The notes under the pieces were generated by a model that was not told where the DNA came from, did not search any database, and saw nothing but the letters and a program-made list of their open reading frames with translations. DNA of 64,000 bases from Planosporangium mesophilum (GTDB lineage: Bacteria; Actinomycetota; Actinomycetes; Mycobacteriales; Micromonosporaceae): the NCBI RefSeq assembly GCF_016863255.1, contig NZ_BOON01000030.1:1-64000 (forward strand), read 5' to 3'. Below are positions 62,255-64,000 of this stretch, piece after piece. Position numbers and translations under genes: made by a program. Within the stretch, counting starts at the first letter, position 1, and every line of letters starts with the position of its first letter.

Positions 62255-63552
62255 CGGAGCTCTCCTCCATCCGTGCGCGTCACGGCGCGCAGCAGGCCGT
62301 CCAGGTTCGCCACCGCCGCGACGAGTTGCTCGTCGTCCGCGGGCGTCGGGGGGTACAGCGTCGAGTCGACGTCGGCCGCGCTCCAGCCGGCCTGCGCCGC
62401 GGTCGCGGCCACGAGCGCCTCGCGGTGCGCGTCGGCGGGCAGGTCGAACAGGTGGCCCAGGCGCTGCCGGGTCGCCGTCGCCCGGGTGGACAGGGCCGTA
62501 TCCCGGGCCCTGGCCCGCCGGTAGAGCCGGCCCCGCCCGAGTACGGTCTCGGCGGCGGGCACGGTGACCGGAAGCCGCTCGGGGACGGGCCCGTCCAGGC
62601 GGCGGCCCCTCGCTGCGGCCATCAGTACGCCGGCGGCGAGCAGCAGGGCCAGCGTGGCCCAGGCCGCCGGCGGGAACGCCGACCACACCGACGGCGGGCT
62701 GCCACCGCCTCCGTCACCGCTGCCTCCGTCACCGCCGCTGGACCCCGATCCCGGCCGGTCGGGGTCGCTGGTCGGAAGATCCGGGTCCGGCGAGGCGGGA
62801 GCCAGCGACGGCGGCGCCGAGCCGGGGGACGCACCGGGATCGACGGCCGGCGGCGGTTCGAGCCGGTGCACGTCCAGCCAGACCAGCCGCCCGGTACCGG
62901 TGAGGAGGTCCGTCGCGAGGGCCGCGTTGCCGTGCTCGCCGATCCGGTCGTTGCGGAACACGTCGTTCGCGCCGATCACGGTCAGGTCCATGCTGTACCA
63001 GCGCAGTTCGACCAGGCCGCCGCGGTAGCAGCGCCGCAGTTCCACCGCGTCGTCCTCGGGGGCGGTGAAGCTCTCCCGCCGGGCGGCGGCCCCGGCGCTC
63101 GCCGCGGCCGGCAGGTCGCACCCGGGCGGCTCGACCGCGGTCGCCCAGCGCCGGTCGGCTACCGAGATCGGCAGGCGGCCCCGGGACAGGGCGCTGTCGG
63201 TGGGCGCCACCAGGACCAGCCGGGTCGACGCCGGCAGCAGCGTGAGCATGCGCAGGTAGTACTGGTTGACCAGGGCGGGCGCCGGGACGAACAGGGTGAC
63301 CCCGCCCCGGTACGCCGCGACCAGCGCGTCGGAGGTCCTGGTCGCGCGCTCGACGGTCACCCCGCGCTGCTCGACCAGCCGGGCCAGCCGGGCCGCGCCG
63401 ATCGGGGCCTCGCTGGCCGGCGACAGGAAGGCCGGGTCGGACTCGTCCGGCTGCTGCAGCGCGTACGCCACGGCGGAGAAGATCATCAGTAGTACGACCA
63501 GCGCCGGCGGAGCGACCAGTCGCAGCCGTCGGGTACGAATGCGGGTCCTCAT
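62251..63552 (-). CDS. DUF4350 domain membrane protein
   Basis: 433 aa from the ATG at 63552. One N-terminal membrane segment (RLVAPPALVVLLMIFSAVAY), an extracytoplasmic ~250-residue DUF4350 domain (IGAARLARLVEQRGVTVERA, TLFVPAPALV), a Gly/Ser/Asp/Pro linker (DPDRPGSGSSGGDGG), a second membrane segment (PAAWATLALLLAAGVLMAA) and a cytoplasmic tail. Both ends overlap neighbours (ATGA with DUF4129, TTGA with MoxR), so the operon is tightly coupled. Function unknown. Confidence 0.9.
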
Positions 63553-64000
63553 CCCGCGTGCCCCGGTGCGGCCGGCCACTGGATCGCCTGCCGGACCGTG
63601 TCGGCGAGCGCCCGCATCCGGGCGTCCGTGGCGGCCAGGGCCGGGCGCTGCCCGTACCAGGTGTCGGAGAAGACGCCGGCCGCCTCGGCCAGCGGCCCGG
63701 CGACCGCGGGCAGGGCGGCGCCGGCAGCCCCGGCGAGCTCGGTGACGGTCCACCCCGGGCGGTGCTCGATCACGCCGCGCTCTATCAACTGCCGGACCAT
63801 CTCGCGGAGCCGTTCCCGGATCGCCTCGGCGTAGCGCTCCTCGGCGGCGAGCCGGTCGGCGAGCGAGGCGAACTCGGCGGCCGGGAGGTCGGGCAGGCCG
63901 GTACCGTCGGCCGGCTGTGACTGCGTGGCCGGTACGGCGCCGTCGGCCCGCTTCCGGCCCCGACGGCGCAGCCGGGGCAGCCGGGGCAGCCGGCGGGGCA
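63549..64000 (-). CDS. DUF4129 domain protein, C-terminal part
   Basis: Partial: the gene runs off the window end at 64000, so the start and any membrane segments are not seen. The visible ~150 residues begin with a basic RRLPRLPRLRRRGRKR stretch (likely just after a membrane helix) and continue with EERYAEAIRERLREMVRQLI, the GVIEHRPGWTVTELA motif and WYGQRPA, which are typical of the DUF4129 C-terminal domain. First visible gene of the DUF4129-DUF4350-MoxR-DUF58 operon. Confidence 0.88.
   Translation of the reverse strand, partial: PRRLPRLPRLRRRGRKRADGAVPATQSQPADGTGLPDLPAAEFASLADRLAAEERYAEAIRERLREMVRQLIERGVIEHRPGWTVTELAGAAGAALPAVAGPLAEAAGVFSDTWYGQRPALAATDARMRALADTVRQAIQWPAAPGHAG

Overview
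This window is a chromosomal segment of a high-GC actinobacterium, most likely a member of the Micromonosporaceae. The support is very high GC with many GTG starts, a complete actinobacterial F420 gene set (fbiA, fbiB, and a fused two-domain fbiC), a WhiB2-type regulator beside DUF3499 and zincin-like genes, a giant zinc-ribbon membrane protein of the SCO7613 type, and an 82-bp junction element of a kind I associate with Micromonospora-like genomes. No phage, insertion sequence, CRISPR array, rRNA or tRNA was found; it reads as core chromosome with a few lineage-specific blocks.

Layout. 1-7303: a membrane GGDEF-EAL c-di-GMP protein, a thioredoxin-fold DUF255 protein, a small ribbon-helix-helix-like protein, and purK-purE. 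7356-14258 (minus): the giant membrane protein and a UDP-glucose 6-dehydrogenase. 14512-19297: lipid and ketone metabolism (acyl-CoA dehydrogenase, hot-dog thioesterase, acetoacetyl-CoA synthetase, and a truncated adenylate-forming homologue). 19319-24196: an exported degenerate PGRP/amidase with Ca-binding-type repeats, a GT4 glycosyltransferase and a mannose-1-phosphate guanylyltransferase. 24199-30050: F420 biosynthesis (fbiB and fbiA on minus, fbiC on plus) around a four-helix membrane protein. 30455-31941: whiB2, a zincin-like gene and DUF3499.

32006-41148 is a polyamine/GABA catabolic block: FAD amine oxidase, class III aminotransferase, Lrp regulator, APC permease, saccharopine-dehydrogenase-like protein, GabT, and aminobutyraldehyde dehydrogenase. 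41360-48100 returns to phosphomannomutase, Trm112, SIS protein, CDF transporter, manA and ahcY. The series manC - fbiBA - whiB2 - zincin - DUF3499 - manB - SIS - manA - ahcY follows the Mycobacterium tuberculosis order around Rv3248c-Rv3264c, so the catabolic block and fbiC look like lineage-specific interruptions.

48252-51608 is an efeUOB iron-uptake operon behind two IdeR/DtxR-like boxes. 52027-58013 is a five-gene oligopeptide ABC transporter (oppABCDF). 58105-64000 holds an RDD protein and a SpoIIM-like protein, divergently arranged, and a translationally coupled minus-strand operon DUF4129 - DUF4350 - MoxR - DUF58.

Functional links: ManA, phosphomannomutase and ManC convert fructose-6-phosphate to GDP-mannose for the envelope; FbiC, FbiA and FbiB make the F420 deazaflavin core and its glutamate tail; AhcY recycles S-adenosylhomocysteine and sits behind a structured leader ending in a strong intrinsic terminator. 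Nearly every convergent gene pair is separated by a long palindrome that often contains the stop codons. The most noteworthy non-coding observations are the two 82-bp elements carrying a ribosome-binding site and start codon, the ahcY leader, and the palindrome over the whiB2 promoter.
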